Origin: Tubiluchus corallicola
Taxonomy: Eukaryota > Priapulida > Priapulimorpha > Priapulimorphida > Tubiluchidae
Direction of reading: 5' to 3'
Assembly (NCBI GenBank): GCA_030141605.1
Contig: JAQGDQ010000188.1
Location: 140,001-202,000, forward strand
DNA: 62,000 bases
Shown here piece after piece: positions 49,440 through 62,000 of this stretch; positions within the stretch are counted from its first letter, which is position 1, and each line of letters starts with the position of its first letter. The position numbers and the translations under genes are program-made. Under the pieces are notes generated by a model. It saw only the letters and a program-made list of their open reading frames with translations, was not told the origin of the DNA and ran no database searches.

Positions 49440-50345
49440 AACTAACCTTTAGCATTGAAAAGACTAAATATATCTTAAATACAGCTAAAAATGTCTAAAA
49501 GCCAAATATAAGATGAAAAAAACATAAGGCTAAGACATGTACTAATACAGCAAGCTAATGAGTATAAGTACTTGGGTGACTGGATAAATGAAAAAAAACA
49601 ATTATAGCACTACATTACGCGAAAAAAAACAATAAGTTTATGGTAAGGGAAATTAATAATTGTGGCAACCAAGCTAAATAAGTGAGTACACAGTACACAC
49701 TGGCTATTAAAAAAGGTCGCAACAATGGTAATACCAGCTTTATTTTCACATTGTGAAAGGAACAAGGACCATAAGACCGTTGGTGAATGGAAACAATTAG
49801 AGCAAATCTAGTATAAACCACTAAGCAATTAAATTATTAAAATTAAAAGGTATACATCGAATCGGAAAATACTAGATTAAACAAATTAATGGCCAATGAA
49901 ACAGAGATTTATATAAAAAATTAATGTTCTTAGAGAACTTGCTAAACTTAGATGACGATTGATTAGCAAAACAAATAATAGTAGAACAAAAGGAAACAGA
50001 GTGCTCTAACTGCTGGTATGCTGAAATCAAACAAATCGTTAAAAACCATCATAATAAAACAGCCAGCAGAAGACTCGTCTAAAATAACTAAATCACAATA
50101 GAAAAAGAAGTTTGAACTTACATTAATCGGGGATGTTGAACAGAAATTTGAACAAGAAAGAAAGTCGATGTCAAAACATAAATTTTTTTGAAAGAAATTT
50201 TTAAAAAAATCATATGCATTAACCAGTAATGAAACTCGAGTGAGAGATTTTATGTATATTAGACACAAGACAAGTACTAAAGAAAAGTAACGTCAACTGC
50301 CCTATGTGTTGCAAGGAAAAAGACTCTACAGAACATGTGTAGAGC
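49440..50345 (+). pseudogene. Decayed LINE retrotransposon, C-terminal reverse-transcriptase and zinc-knuckle region
   Basis: Broken plus-strand frames carry typical LINE ORF2 C-terminal landmarks in order: EYKYLGDWINEK (49560), NNCGNQAK, MVIPALFSHCE (49725), ECSNCWYAEIKQIV, and a terminal CPMC-x8-DSTEHV zinc motif (from 50298, family pattern CPxC...EHxxxC). Many stops and shifts separate them, so the copy is dead. It is on the same strand as the fragment at 42.6-43.1 kb but appears to be a different family. It lies between the transposon pair and the NALCN 3' end. Confidence 0.75.
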
Positions 50346-50390
50346 CTTGCAGGCAGTGAAAATTGAATTTAGTTACATTTTATGTGTACA

Positions 50391-50429
50391 AACACACGCA
50401 CGCACACACACACACACACACACGCACAC
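50391..50429. repeat. (CA)n microsatellite
   Basis: CA dinucleotide run with a few CG interruptions, just after the decayed LINE fragment and possibly grown from its 3' tail. Confidence 0.92.
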
Positions 50430-51761
50430 CAGTGAATATATATAATATTACATAGACTAGATAAGTAGAGACACATCACTCTAAATTCTTTTCTAACAGT
50501 ATTTATTGTTAAGTGGCCTGCATACAGGTTGTTTTCCAACAAAATTTGACTTTTTGTGTATAAACATTTTGAAAAATATCAAGCAAACTTAAATAGAAAG
50601 AATGCAAAAACATAACGATTTTGCTACTTATATGTTCTGTTCAAAGTTAGTTACTTAATAGAAACTTCGAAAAAACAACTTTTTATAATTTGGATAGAGG
50701 AAATTGGCAAAGAGGAATTTGATTTAACAACCAATACTACAAACTACAGCACAATAAAACAGAACAAAGCAATAACATGAACACTTGACATATATGCTAT
50801 CTGCAGCTAATCATAAGACAATTCATACACTAAGATTAGATTTAAGTTATAACACAATTTTGACTTACACTAGCTTATATACACACAAACAACAATATTG
50901 CACAGATACATTGTGCAGTTTCATAATTTAACATGTTTTGTATTTACTATATGATACACTATTTTATGTTTCATTTAAGTTAACAATTGCATCAAACTAA
51001 GTAATCATACAAAGATTACATAGTTAATATACCTAAAAAAACATAACAGACAATTCTACACTACAATAACAAAATATAACCTAGGTTTACCATGTAACTG
51101 ACTAGACAACAAAATAAATATTTTACAATTTACAATGAAACAATACTTAATTTTAAATACTGTAACAATGAAAGATCAATTGACCACAGTTCCTCAAACC
51201 CAAAATTCTTCAAATATTATTTGACTATTGAAATTGAACTAATATTTCAGAATATAAGAACCACTGAGGAGTAAGACTTACTACATTTAGTATTAGACTA
51301 GATTTTTTTCTCACTCATATTGTTTTCACAAGAAAAAAATTGAATAATCTTGATATGGCAACCAATTATGACTAAATAAAAGTTATTATCTTGATCACAC
51401 GCATATTTTATACAGTAGATACACACAAAAATAAGTGTAATTAATCTTGTGTATAGTTTGAGCTCTAACTATCAAAAAGAAATTCAAGAATGAAAATTAG
51501 AAGACACTTGTCCCACTATTGTAGCTGAACCCTGACAAGGAGAACTATGCAATGTTTCAATTTAACCCTAATTACCAAACTTGCACAATAGGCATAAGTA
51601 AGAACACATCTTTTGTGCAAAATAAATGGACATTGCGGAATGTTTCGGCTATAACATTCATTACATTATTAGTCACAACAAGTATGTTAAATAAATACGT
51701 TTTTCCCATGTAAGTTTTCCGATGTTTTTCTCAAAACTAACAGCATAACAAACCCACATTT
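50430..51761. other. NALCN 3' UTR / intergenic DNA
   Basis: AT-rich sequence directly downstream of the NALCN stop codon on the minus strand. No coding signal or strong repeat was seen. The poly(A) site could not be placed with confidence. Confidence 0.4.

Positions 51762-62000
<10,239 letters not shown>

Overview
The window is AT-rich animal (metazoan) DNA carrying parts of five conserved nuclear protein-coding genes. Four of them have many exons with standard GT-AG introns, mostly a few hundred bases long. The gene set (a LIM-homeobox gene, a FoxN1/4 gene, COQ4, TAF6 and the sodium-leak channel NALCN) marks it as a bilaterian or close relative. Proteins are conserved and introns fairly compact. 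The two alternative domain III pore exons in NALCN fit an invertebrate such as a non-chordate deuterostome, but the phylum cannot be fixed from the sequence alone.

Layout. 1-6.8 kb: 5' part of an Lhx6/8 (Arrowhead-type) LIM-homeobox gene on the minus strand; its second LIM domain and homeodomain lie outside the window. 6.8-16.6 kb: gene-poor DNA with a clean hAT-type MITE and two tandem CTCF-like motifs. 16.6-22.8 kb: complete FoxN4-like forkhead gene on the minus strand in five coding exons, with a possible noncoding first exon near 24.1 kb. 24.4-31.2 kb: repeats (a perfect hairpin, a decayed foldback element, a dispersed direct repeat). 31.26-32.04 kb: COQ4 on the plus strand, intronless. 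32.4-41.9 kb: TAF6 on the minus strand in 13 coding exons, tail-to-tail with COQ4. 41.1-50.4 kb: a mobile-element zone with a second hAT MITE, two decayed LINE fragments, a 28S rDNA fragment, and a 4.2-kb near-palindrome made of two oppositely oriented copies of one transposon, each with its own 7-bp target duplication. 51.8-62 kb: 3' half of NALCN on the minus strand (domains III and IV and the C-terminus).

The most interesting observation is in NALCN. Two adjacent homologous exons (58283-58400 and 57856-57976) both encode the domain III pore loop. One carries E at the selectivity-filter position (LSLEGW, calcium-channel-like) and the other K (LSFKGW, the usual NALCN filter). Both have the same splice phases. 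Including both gives an immediate stop codon and skipping both shifts the frame, so the exons must be used one at a time. This gene can therefore make channels with two different ion filters.

The five genes do not form a pathway: two are developmental transcription factors, one is a mitochondrial coenzyme Q factor, one a general transcription factor subunit and one a neuronal leak channel. Coordinates of exons were read by eye from splice consensus and reading-frame continuity. Most NALCN and TAF6 exon lengths were checked against whole-codon counts.
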